Shown here in pieces: positions 1 to 7,419 of a stretch of 19,346 nt of DNA. The translations under genes were made by a program, and so were the position numbers. The notes below the pieces were generated by a model. It ran no database searches, was not told where the DNA came from, and saw only the letters and a list, made by a program, of their open reading frames with translations. Where the stretch lies: assembly GCA_937934705.1 (NCBI GenBank), contig CALGYY010000184.1, positions 1 to 19,346 on the forward strand, written 5' to 3'. The number at the start of each line of letters is the position of its first letter. The stretch's first letter is position 1. This DNA is from an uncultured Bacteroidota bacterium (GTDB taxonomy: Bacteria > Bacteroidota > Bacteroidia > Bacteroidales > CAIWKO01).

Positions 1-293
1 AACGTCGCGAGACAGTTCGGTCCCTATCTGTTGTGGGCGTTAGAAGTTTGAGAGGAGCCAACTCTAGTACGAGAGGACCGAGTTGGACAGACCGCTGGTG
101 CACCTGTTGTGGTGCCAACTGCATCGCAGGGTAGCTACGTCTGGATGAGATAAGTGCTGAATGCATCTAAGTACGAAACTCGCCTCAAGATGAGACTTCT
201 TTTAAGGACCGTCATAGACCATGACGTTGATAGGCTGCAGGTGTAAAGACAGTAATGTCAAAGCCGAGCAGTACTAATTGTCCGTAGCTTTCT
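1..293 (+). rRNA. rrl: 23S ribosomal RNA, 3' end (partial)
   Basis: The first about 290 bases match the conserved 3' end of bacterial 23S rRNA (domain VI). The sarcin-ricin loop core AGTACGAGAGGACC is at 66-79, and the start resembles the conserved AACGTCGNGAGACAGTTCGGTCCCTATCTG region. The gene begins upstream of the window. The 3' end is placed by analogy near 290-296, after the conserved GTACTAAT at 271-278; the exact last base cannot be fixed by eye. It is followed by a spacer of about 90 bases and 5S, the usual 23S-5S order. Confidence 0.97.
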
Positions 294-385
294 ATTGAAG
301 TTCTATACCTGTACTTCGCTTATCTTTCTTTCCTCTTTATGTCAATTAGTCATTCAGGTATCAGCATCAACAATACCGAAAGATC

Positions 386-497
386 TTCTGGTGACTTTAG
401 CAGTGGTGTTCACCTCTTCCCTTTCCGAACAGAGCCGTTAAGCCCACTAGCGCAGATGATACTGCAATACCATGCGGGAAAGTATGTCGTCGCCAAA
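386..497 (+). rRNA. rrf: 5S ribosomal RNA
   Basis: The stretch has the typical 5S layout. A 5' arm TGGTGAC (389-395) pairs with a 3' arm GTCGCCA (489-495) to make helix I with one G-U pair. Conserved internal blocks CCGAACAGAGCCGTTAAGCCC and a GATGATACTGC-like loop E region lie between them. It sits about 90 bases after 23S and just before a strong terminator. Ends are estimated to within a few bases. No tRNA is seen between 23S and 5S or after 5S. Confidence 0.96.
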
Positions 498-504
498 GTT
501 TCAC

Positions 505-535
505 AGCCCGGTCCAAAAGACCGGGCTTTTTTTTT
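505..535 (+). terminator. Rho-independent terminator of the rRNA operon
   Basis: A perfect 9-bp stem, AGCCCGGTC (505-513) with GACCGGGCT (519-527), closes a 5-base loop CAAAA and is followed by a run of nine T (527-535). It starts about 8 bases after 5S and ends the rRNA transcript. On the minus strand no T run follows the hairpin, so it is unlikely to terminate the gene converging from 566. Confidence 0.95.
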
Positions 536-565
536 CTTATTATTTACGTTTTACGAATCGGCAGC

Positions 566-1798
566 TTACTTAATGCTAAGTTTATAAAGCCGTTGCTGCT
601 CACTCAGATTCTTCTCCCGGAACAGAAAAAAAATCTCCCCTCCCCTGATCCTGAGGTTCTCAATATAAACAAAGCCTGGTACATCACAAACCCACTCCGC
701 TGCCCCGCTGATCAGGCCTACATTGTAGATGCTGGTGATGCCATTCTTCTCAAAACTCACATAAAACAGCCCCGTTTGCTCATCCATGATCACATTCCGC
801 ATACAATTCTTTTCTTTCATGAATGGCGCATATACCTGGCGGGTCATCTCAGTTCCAGCGTCGAAAAACTCAATGCAGTGGTCAGCGTAATTAAAAAGTA
901 TCAATTCATCCCCCGACCGGAACATAGGGGCATAAACCGCTTTGTTGACAATCACCCGGGCAAAATGCAAATCAGCTTCAGTCCCGTCAAAATATGGCCC
1001 CCAATATGACCGGCTGATGGCAGCCTCATCCCCTATGGTCCGAAACAGATAACAACTACTGTCATTCTCATTATACCTGTAATAACTTAAGCGCTGATTT
1101 TCTTTTGTATACGACCTTAAAATCCATTGTGGAACTTTCACATCCACCACTACCGGGTAGGTCGCCATAAAACGATCACGCTCATCGGTGTATTCAATTC
1201 CCAGACCCCTATCCCCATAACTGACCTGATAAACTGAACGTGCTGTAAGTACGTAAACATTACCCGCAAAATCCCGGTATAATTCATCTGCTTTCATGAT
1301 ACTCCTGTAAGCGAGGGTATCTCCCCGGGAGTTCGTCAGCATTATAGCCGGCTGAAATATGCTTCCGTTCATATTGGCCAATATAAGGATGTAATCCCCA
1401 AGAAACTCAAAATCCAGAATTTCCCAAGGCTTGCCTTCCATCATTTTTTGCGGTTTCCTGACCGTGATTTCCACTTCCTTCAGAGGATGGACTGAAGGTT
1501 CAAGACTCAGATCAAGCTTCCCCTGGGGAAAGGAACTGAAAGTAATTTCAAGGCTGTTGTACGAAAGATGAGAAACCACAAGGACGGCCGGCACATCGGA
1601 CAAGGACAGGCTGAACAATCCATCTGAACCAGTGGCCGTCCCTATAGTGGTTTCCTTTATCATGAGGCTTGCCCCCATGATGGGCTCACCGGTAACAGCA
1701 TCCTTAACCCGGCCGTTCAGGATTTGTCCATCAACCGGAGACAAACCGCAAAGACCCGCCATGAGAAGAACAGCCGCTGTTGCTGACCTGATGAGCAT
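566..1798 (-). CDS. Secreted protein with N-terminal carboxypeptidase-regulatory-like domain and a propeller-like C-terminal part
   Basis: This 410-residue protein starts with a signal peptide (residues 1 to about 24, ending VDGQ). A carboxypeptidase D regulatory-like beta-sandwich follows at about 26-102 (GRVKDAVTGEPIMGAS start, a TGSDGLFSL turn, then a PLKEVEI exit typical of Bacteroidota envelope proteins). Residues 115-410 are rich in short beta-strand pairs such as FLGDYILILAN, GNVYVLTARSVYQV and GGEIFFLFRE, which suggests a beta-propeller; this is inference. I see no catalytic motif. It lies 22 bases after the plug-only gene and probably shares its transcript. The product is expected in the periplasm or outer membrane, but its function is unknown. 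It converges on the rRNA operon. The ATG at 1798 is chosen because it opens directly into the signal peptide. Confidence 0.8.
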   Translation of the reverse strand: MLIRSATAAVLLMAGLCGLSPVDGQILNGRVKDAVTGEPIMGASLMIKETTIGTATGSDGLFSLSLSDVPAVLVVSHLSYNSLEITFSSFPQGKLDLSLEPSVHPLKEVEITVRKPQKMMEGKPWEILDFEFLGDYILILANMNGSIFQPAIMLTNSRGDTLAYRSIMKADELYRDFAGNVYVLTARSVYQVSYGDRGLGIEYTDERDRFMATYPVVVDVKVPQWILRSYTKENQRLSYYRYNENDSSCYLFRTIGDEAAISRSYWGPYFDGTEADLHFARVIVNKAVYAPMFRSGDELILFNYADHCIEFFDAGTEMTRQVYAPFMKEKNCMRNVIMDEQTGLFYVSFEKNGITSIYNVGLISGAAEWVCDVPGFVYIENLRIRGGEIFFLFREKNLSEQQRLYKLSIK

Positions 1799-1820
1799 AT
1801 CGTGAATGTTTCAAAGAGCT

Positions 1821-2513
1821 CTAATTCCTGGAACTTAACCAATCAAAGTAACTTTGTGTTTCAATTACCACACAACCCCCAGTAAAATCACCGTAACGGG
1901 CAGGGACACCTCCTGTATAAACCTGTATGCTCCCTATTGATGTGGAGGGAATCTTGAAATGTTCGGCATTTGTTTTAATTCCGTCAACGTAGTATACAAA
2001 ATCTCCGCTGCGTGAGCCCCTGAAGTAGAGTTCACCGTCTTCACTTTTATTTACATCGGCAGACATGATACTGATGATTTTGGCCAGATCCTGCTTTCCG
2101 GCAATGGTTTTCAGTTCCTTTTGCGGCATTTTGGGAACAGCTGTAGTTCCGATCACTTTCTCGGCATAGATAACGGTCTCAGACAAAAGTACTCCGGGAA
2201 TAAGTTCAAAATCATCGGTTTTGACAATTCCATCCGCATAAACGGTGATCTCTTCAAGTGTACCTGTCCCATAGCCCACATATGACAGCTCCAGATTATA
2301 GGTTCCGGGGGCAAGGTTCTTCAGACGGTAATATCCGTCTGCATCTGTCTGGGTTCCAAGCAAGCTGTTCCCCGTTTTGATGACCACATTTGCACCGGGA
2401 ATGCTCTCCCCTGATTTAGAATCAACAACGCGGCCCCAGATTTCACCGCTTCCTTGAGCAGCAGCCCAACTGAACGAACCGAACAGTAGGGCGATTAAAA
2501 TAAATGTTCTCAT
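1821..2513 (-). CDS. Stand-alone TonB-receptor plug-domain protein with carboxypeptidase-regulatory-like domain
   Basis: This 230-residue protein has a clear signal peptide (1-20, cleavage after WAAAQ). A carboxypeptidase-regulatory-like domain spans about 24-104 (GRVVDSKSGESIPGANVVI, TDADGYYRLKNL, GTYNLELSYVGY). A TonB-dependent receptor plug follows at about 110-220 (ELYFRGSRSGDFVYYVDGI, then GSIQVYTGGVPARYGDF and GGCVVIET). In a normal receptor a beta-barrel of 500 or more residues would follow VVIET. Here the protein ends 12 residues later at a TAG stop, and the next gene has its own signal peptide, so no frameshifted barrel lies behind it. The family also includes short plug-only proteins in Bacteroidota. 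Its role is unknown; it may act in surface complexes or recruit a partner. It is first in a two-gene unit, divergent from tatA across 216 bases with no convincing promoter seen. Confidence 0.85.
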   Translation of the reverse strand: MRTFILIALLFGSFSWAAAQGSGEIWGRVVDSKSGESIPGANVVIKTGNSLLGTQTDADGYYRLKNLAPGTYNLELSYVGYGTGTLEEITVYADGIVKTDDFELIPGVLLSETVIYAEKVIGTTAVPKMPQKELKTIAGKQDLAKIISIMSADVNKSEDGELYFRGSRSGDFVYYVDGIKTNAEHFKIPSTSIGSIQVYTGGVPARYGDFTGGCVVIETQSYFDWLSSRN

Positions 2514-2729
2514 TGTAAAAAGTTTTTGGTTAGACTTGTGGCGCAGACCCTATGAAAAAGCCCTCTGAAGGTAAAGGGGAAGCAGGGCCAGAAACAGTAC
2601 AGGACAGGTTACGGTCGTTACTGAACATTTACCGGTCATTATTCCACAGTGAATGGAGCTTTTATTCCTGTCTGTTTTTCTTTTGTTCAGTTTCTTTGTA
2701 TTTTTACAGAAAATAAAATTACCCCGCTT

Positions 2730-2963
2730 ATGACCTCTGCAATTATCCTCGGTATTCTCGGTGGACAGGAGCTCTTGTTCATCCTTATTATTGTTTTGGT
2801 CCTGTTCGGTGGCCGAAAAATACCCGAACTCATGCGCGGCCTTGGGCGCGGTGTAGGAGAATATAATAAGGCCAAAAATGAAATCTGGGATCAGGCTGAG
2901 GATAAAAATCAGGGACAGGATAAAAAAAAGGATGAGACATCCAATGATGAGCCCAAAAAATAA
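2730..2963 (+). CDS. tatA: Sec-independent translocase subunit TatA/TatE
   Basis: A 77-residue TatA-type protein. It has a short N-terminal periplasmic segment, one membrane helix (about residues 11-27, ELLFILIIVLVLFG), the conserved FG hinge (LFGGRKIPEL), an amphipathic helix (MRGLGRGVGEYNKAKNE) and a charged, unstructured Lys/Asp-rich tail. TatA oligomerises to let folded Tat substrates cross the inner membrane after recognition by TatC. The reading frame is open upstream to an ATG at 2649, but the ATG at 2730 gives the normal TatA N-terminus (MTSAIILGILGGQELL) and is preferred. tatC begins 30 bases downstream, so the pair is co-transcribed. No TatB-like protein is present, as is usual for Bacteroidota TatAC systems. 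Confidence 0.95.
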   Translation: MTSAIILGILGGQELLFILIIVLVLFGGRKIPELMRGLGRGVGEYNKAKNEIWDQAEDKNQGQDKKKDETSNDEPKK

Positions 2964-2993
2964 TTGATAGCGGGACCTCCCCTGCCCTTTCCC

Positions 2994-3830
2994 ATGATTT
3001 CCCGATTCCTGTTTTCCAAACTGGCAGCCAAAAGTGATGACCTTAGCTTCTGGGAGCACGCGGAGGTATTGAGAGTTCATCTTTTAAGAATTATCCTGGT
3101 CTGGCTGGTTTTCAGTATTGCTGCCTTCTTCTTTAAAGACATTCTTTTCGGCCGCATCATTATGGGCCCAATGCAACCTGAATTCCCGACCTACGGATGG
3201 ATCTGCAGTGCCGGTCAGATGCTGGGCTACGATTCCTTTTGCTTCGAAGGACTTGATATACAGCTTATCAATATCGACCTGGCAGGTCAATTCCGCTGGC
3301 ATATGATCATTTCTCTTGTCGCAGGTGTTGTGTTCACTTTCCCTTTTGCAGCCTGGCAGCTCTGGCTCTTTGTAAAACCAGCACTTAAACCAGAAGAGAA
3401 AAAACAATCCGGTGGCCTGATCGGAGTCATCAGTCTTCTGTTTTTATTGGGACTCGTTTTCGGCTATTTCATTGTTTTGCCACTGACCATAGTGTTTCTG
3501 GCCAATTACCAACTTAGCGAACTCATTATTAACCAGATTACTATCAGTAGTTACATTTCAACCTCAACACTTCTTCCTCTATCCACTGGATTGGTTTTCG
3601 AACTTCCCGTACTGGTGTATTTTTTAGCCAGAATTGGCCTTCTTACCGCATCCTACCTCAGAAGAAACCGGAGATATTCTGTTGTTATCATTCTGGTGCT
3701 GGCAGGGATAATCACACCCTCAACTGACATTTTCAGTCAGGTGCTTGTTGCCCTTCCGCTTTACGTATTGTATGAAATATCGATCAGTGTTGCCCGGAGA
3801 GCTGAAAGATTAAGCGAAGCCATTACGTAG
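2994..3830 (+). CDS. tatC: Sec-independent translocase subunit TatC
   Basis: A 278-residue polytopic membrane protein with six predicted membrane segments, the receptor for twin-arginine signal peptides. TatC hallmarks visible are the N-terminal SFWEHAEVLR segment (18-27), WLFVKPALKPEEKK in the first cytoplasmic loop (124-137; E135 aligns with E. coli E103), FELP at 202-205 and TPSTD at 241-245. The long first periplasmic loop (about 52-104) holds C71 and C83 and the segment GQFRWHM, like other Bacteroidota TatC. Oddity: the consensus HLxELR is HAEVLR here, so the position of the signal-peptide-binding Glu (E. coli E15) is V25, with Glu one position earlier. An in-frame TTG at 2964 would extend the N-terminus by ten residues; ATG 2994 is preferred as a normal start codon. 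Confidence 0.95.
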   Translation: MISRFLFSKLAAKSDDLSFWEHAEVLRVHLLRIILVWLVFSIAAFFFKDILFGRIIMGPMQPEFPTYGWICSAGQMLGYDSFCFEGLDIQLINIDLAGQFRWHMIISLVAGVVFTFPFAAWQLWLFVKPALKPEEKKQSGGLIGVISLLFLLGLVFGYFIVLPLTIVFLANYQLSELIINQITISSYISTSTLLPLSTGLVFELPVLVYFLARIGLLTASYLRRNRRYSVVIILVLAGIITPSTDIFSQVLVALPLYVLYEISISVARRAERLSEAIT

Positions 3831-3918
3831 CCGCACATTGTTAATTTATGCTTAATCCTGTCTGCTTGTTTTCTTTCTTCATACATTTATTGTCTGCTTA
3901 ACATTAATCTCATCCATT

Positions 3919-6900
3919 ATGAAACTAACCATCACTTTCATTATCAGTTTCTTTTTGCTCTTCACCAGCTACATTTCTGAGGCTCAGATTCTCACAGGAA
4001 ACAAGGCCTCGGATCTGATTCCCGGTGCAGAAATGATCCGATACAGCAACAATCCCAATACTCCCGACTATGTAAAACTCTTGCCAGGACATGAGGAGAG
4101 CCTGGAAAAGATGGGATCATGGATTAAGTCAGTTTTCAAAACCGGCGACACACATACGTTTGTCCTGATCGGAGATGAAACTGACGCATCAGGAGACAGG
4201 CATCTGCGCTATCAGCAGTGTTTTATGGGCATCCCCATCAGGGAAGCGATTTTCATCCTGCATACACGCGATGAGAAAATCTATGCGATGAATGGCAACA
4301 TTTATCCTGAAACACCCTGTGCGACGACAAGCCTGATGAATGAAGCTGCTGCCAGGCAGTTATCACTGCAATTTGTGGGTGCAAGCCGCTATATGTGGGA
4401 AGAAGAAGGAGAAGAGGCCAGGCTGAAGACCGAGACCGGAAATCCCGGCGCGACCTATTTTCCCGCAGGTAAACTGGTCATTGTCCGCAATGAAGTATCG
4501 GGAGAATTCAGGGCCTGCTGGAAGTTTGATATCTATGCACTCAGGCCTCTATCACGTCAGGAGATCTATATTGATGGTCAAACGGGTAAGGTCATTTTGA
4601 ATCTGAACCGTATTCATACTGATGATGTTCCTGCCACTGTAGTGACCAAATACAGTGGTACACAAACCATGACGACTGACAGCACAGGCCCGGGCAATTA
4701 CAGACTGAGGCAAAGCGGGAGGGGTAACGGTATTCAAACCTTCGACATGAACCAGGGGACCAATTATGGTTCTGCAGTGGATTTTACTGACGCGGATAAC
4801 TACTGGAACAATGTTAATGCGCAACAGGATGAAGTCGGGGGAGATGCCCATTGGGGAACAGAAAAGACCTATGATTACTTTTGGCTTGAACACAGCCGAA
4901 ATAGTATTGATGACAATGGCTTCGCACTGATCAGTTACGTTCACTATGATCAGAATTATGCAAATGCATTCTGGGACGGACAAAGGATGACCTACGGTGA
5001 CGGAGATGGATCCTATTCGGCCTTTACAGCACTTGACATTTGTGCTCACGAGATCACTCACGGCCTTACAACTTTCACCGCAAATCTGGATTACGTCGAT
5101 GAATCCGGTGCTCTCAGTGAAGGTTTCAGCGATATTTTCGGAACCTGTGTTGAGTTTTACGGGAAGCCAGCACTGGCGAACTGGAGCTGCGGCGAAAATA
5201 TTGGTATAACTTTGAGGTCTTTATCGAATCCAAATGCAACACAGAATCCGGACACATACCTTGGAGATTACTGGGATCCGGGGCAGGAAGTTCACCAGAA
5301 CAGTACAATATGCAGCCACTGGTTCTACCTTCTTTCACAGGGCGGAAGCGGAACCAACGATAATAATGATGTTTTCAGTGTATCGGGACAGGGTATTGAT
5401 AAAGCCGGGGATATTGCTTTCCGCACCCTGACAGTTTACCTGATCAATACCTCGGGTTTTGATGATGCACGTTTTTATTCTATTGTTGCGGCCAGTGATC
5501 TGTTCGGAGGTTGTTCCCCTGAAGTTGAGGCGACTACCAACGCCTGGTATGCTGTAGGTATTGGAAATGTCTACGTCCCGAATGTCGTTCCTGATTTTGA
5601 TGCGGACGTCACTTCACTTTGTTCTGCTCCGGCTGATGTCGATTTCAGCAATATGACTGTAAACGCCAACAGCTACTTTTGGGATTTCGGAGACGGTGCG
5701 ACGTCTACATCAACAAACCCTGTTCATACATACGCAAATCCCGGTGATTATAATGTTAAGCTCGTTGCATATGGTGGTTCATGCGGTACAGATTCCATTA
5801 CCAAGAACGCCTTTATCAGTATCCAGCCCACAAATACAGCCAGTGTTTCAATGCCGGCCAGCGGAACGGGAAGAGCTCAGGATTGCTGTTCAGGAACCCT
5901 TTATGACAGTGGCGGAGAAGGAACATACGGAAATAATGTAACGAGTACAATAACAATTGCACCGACAGGCGCAATGAATGTGGTTCTCAATTTTGTTTCA
6001 TTTGCAATGGAAGACGGTTATGATTATCTGTTTGTTTACGACGGCCCTTCAACGGCCAGTCCGCTGATCGGACAGTATGACGGATTCACATTACCCAATG
6101 GCGGCACGATTACATCAAGTGGCGGATCAATTACGCTGAGGCAGTATACTGACCCCGGTGTGGTGGAAAATGGATTCGAGATCAACTGGCAGTGTAATTA
6201 TCCCAATGCGGCTCCGGTGACCGCGTTTACCGCCAATGTCAATGAGACCTGCACGGGAGAAGTGCAGTTTACCGACCAATCGACCAATGGTCCGCAAAGC
6301 TGGCTATGGGATTTTGGCGACGGTAACACTTCCACCCAGCAGAACCCTTTGCATCATTATGCAGCCGATGGTCTCTTCTCTGTGAAATTAAAAACCACCA
6401 ATAGTTTCGGCAGCGACTCCCTGACCCAAAGCAATTATATTCAGGTGGACATGCCGGATGCTCCGGCAGTCTTCCCTGCCACCATCTGCGACTCAAGCAG
6501 TGCCGTGCTGAATGCCAGCGGCAGCGGGCAAATCGACTGGTATGATGCGCAGGTTGCCGGAACTCTCCTGTTCAGCGGGAATTCCTTCACCACTCCGCCG
6601 CTTTACTCTTCAACTACTTATTATGCGGAAGATGTGATTCAGGGCAGCATTCAATCGGGCGGAAAAGCAGATAATTCAGGTGGTGGCGGATACACCGCAA
6701 GCGGTGAAAGGTACCTGGTGTTCGATGCCTATACTGACCTGATCCTGCTTTCTGTTGATATTTACGGGAACAGCAGTAATCCTCCCGGAACGAGAGACAT
6801 TGAGCTCAGAAACAGCAGCGGATTAATGCTGGCGACCACAACAGCCAATATTGCAGCAGGTTTGAACACCGTGAACCTGAACTTCACGGTTCCCGCCGGC

Positions 6901-7383
6901 AATGATCACCGTCTGATTATCAGCAATGTATCAAATATTTTCAGAAATAATTCCGGTGTGACATACCCCTACCTTACAACAGGATTAATATCTGTTAAAA
7001 ACTCTGATGCGGGTACCGGATATTATTATGCATTCTATAACTGGCAAGTCAGGGAGCCGGATTGTGTCAGTGCAAGGGTTCCGGTTACAGCAACGGTAAT
7101 CGATTGCATCGGTATGGATGAAATTCAAGGCATTTCAGGAATATCCATGGGACCTAACCCATGCAATGATCAGATTACCTTAAATTTCCGGACGACTCAG
7201 GCTGCGACACTCACGGTCGAAATCAGAGATCTGACAGGCAGGACCATTCTCAAAGAAAGCATATCAACAAACCAGGGTGAGAACAGGTGGACGGCTGATA
7301 CACGCAAGCTTGCAGAGGGTAGTTACCTGATCAGCCTTGACGACGGGAACTCGGCCCGCATATTTCGTTTCGTAAAGATTTAA
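3919..7383 (+). CDS. Secreted M4 (thermolysin-family) metallopeptidase with PKD, CUB and Ig-like domains and a T9SS sorting domain
   Basis: This is an 1154-residue secreted zinc endopeptidase. Order: Sec signal peptide (1-23, ending SEAQ); FTP and PepSY-type propeptide (about 60-230); M4 catalytic domain (about 240-553); PKD repeat (555-636, YFWDFGDGATS); CUB-like domain (650-759, DYLFVYDGP); second PKD (763-845, WLWDFGDGNTS); Ig-like domain (848-908); further beta-rich region (909-1060); C-terminal T9SS type A sorting domain (1076-1154, GPNPCNDQITL ... LAEGSYLISL). The zinc site is intact: H377-E378-x-x-H381, third ligand E401 in ALSEGFSD, with the same 24-residue spacing as thermolysin, and a catalytic His candidate H459 (EVHQNS). 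It is expected to cross the outer membrane through T9SS and digest external protein. It starts 88 bases after tatC but has no twin-arginine motif, so it is not an evident Tat substrate. Confidence 0.95.
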   Translation: MKLTITFIISFFLLFTSYISEAQILTGNKASDLIPGAEMIRYSNNPNTPDYVKLLPGHEESLEKMGSWIKSVFKTGDTHTFVLIGDETDASGDRHLRYQQCFMGIPIREAIFILHTRDEKIYAMNGNIYPETPCATTSLMNEAAARQLSLQFVGASRYMWEEEGEEARLKTETGNPGATYFPAGKLVIVRNEVSGEFRACWKFDIYALRPLSRQEIYIDGQTGKVILNLNRIHTDDVPATVVTKYSGTQTMTTDSTGPGNYRLRQSGRGNGIQTFDMNQGTNYGSAVDFTDADNYWNNVNAQQDEVGGDAHWGTEKTYDYFWLEHSRNSIDDNGFALISYVHYDQNYANAFWDGQRMTYGDGDGSYSAFTALDICAHEITHGLTTFTANLDYVDESGALSEGFSDIFGTCVEFYGKPALANWSCGENIGITLRSLSNPNATQNPDTYLGDYWDPGQEVHQNSTICSHWFYLLSQGGSGTNDNNDVFSVSGQGIDKAGDIAFRTLTVYLINTSGFDDARFYSIVAASDLFGGCSPEVEATTNAWYAVGIGNVYVPNVVPDFDADVTSLCSAPADVDFSNMTVNANSYFWDFGDGATSTSTNPVHTYANPGDYNVKLVAYGGSCGTDSITKNAFISIQPTNTASVSMPASGTGRAQDCCSGTLYDSGGEGTYGNNVTSTITIAPTGAMNVVLNFVSFAMEDGYDYLFVYDGPSTASPLIGQYDGFTLPNGGTITSSGGSITLRQYTDPGVVENGFEINWQCNYPNAAPVTAFTANVNETCTGEVQFTDQSTNGPQSWLWDFGDGNTSTQQNPLHHYAADGLFSVKLKTTNSFGSDSLTQSNYIQVDMPDAPAVFPATICDSSSAVLNASGSGQIDWYDAQVAGTLLFSGNSFTTPPLYSSTTYYAEDVIQGSIQSGGKADNSGGGGYTASGERYLVFDAYTDLILLSVDIYGNSSNPPGTRDIELRNSSGLMLATTTANIAAGLNTVNLNFTVPAGNDHRLIISNVSNIFRNNSGVTYPYLTTGLISVKNSDAGTGYYYAFYNWQVREPDCVSARVPVTATVIDCIGMDEIQGISGISMGPNPCNDQITLNFRTTQAATLTVEIRDLTGRTILKESISTNQGENRWTADTRKLAEGSYLISLDDGNSARIFRFVKI

Positions 7384-7419
7384 AAGAAAGAGGCGGTCGT
7401 TGACCGCCTCTTTCTTTTT
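7382..7419. terminator. Bidirectional terminator between convergent genes
   Basis: A perfect 17-bp inverted repeat, AAAAGAAAGAGGCGGTC (7382-7398) and its complement at 7402-7418, is separated by only GTT. The A/T ends supply a U tract in both directions. It overlaps the stop codon of the M4 gene (7381-7383) on one side and the stop codon of the serine peptidase gene (7418-7420) on the other, so the whole 34-base gap is terminator. Confidence 0.93.

Noticed and set aside
339..587. 82-residue ORF on the plus strand
   Set aside because: It runs through the 5S rRNA gene and the rRNA terminator, so it is not coding.
2964..2993. TTG start that would add ten residues to TatC
   Set aside because: The extra residues IAGPPLPFP are unlike TatC N-termini and a normal ATG follows at 2994.
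2550..3080. 176-residue ORF on the minus strand
   Set aside because: It lies antisense to tatA and tatC, starts inside tatC, and has low-complexity, basic composition with no domain; it is a shadow frame.
4552..5061. 169-residue ORF on the minus strand
   Set aside because: It is antisense to the catalytic domain of the M4 peptidase, whose zinc-binding motif is intact in the other frame.
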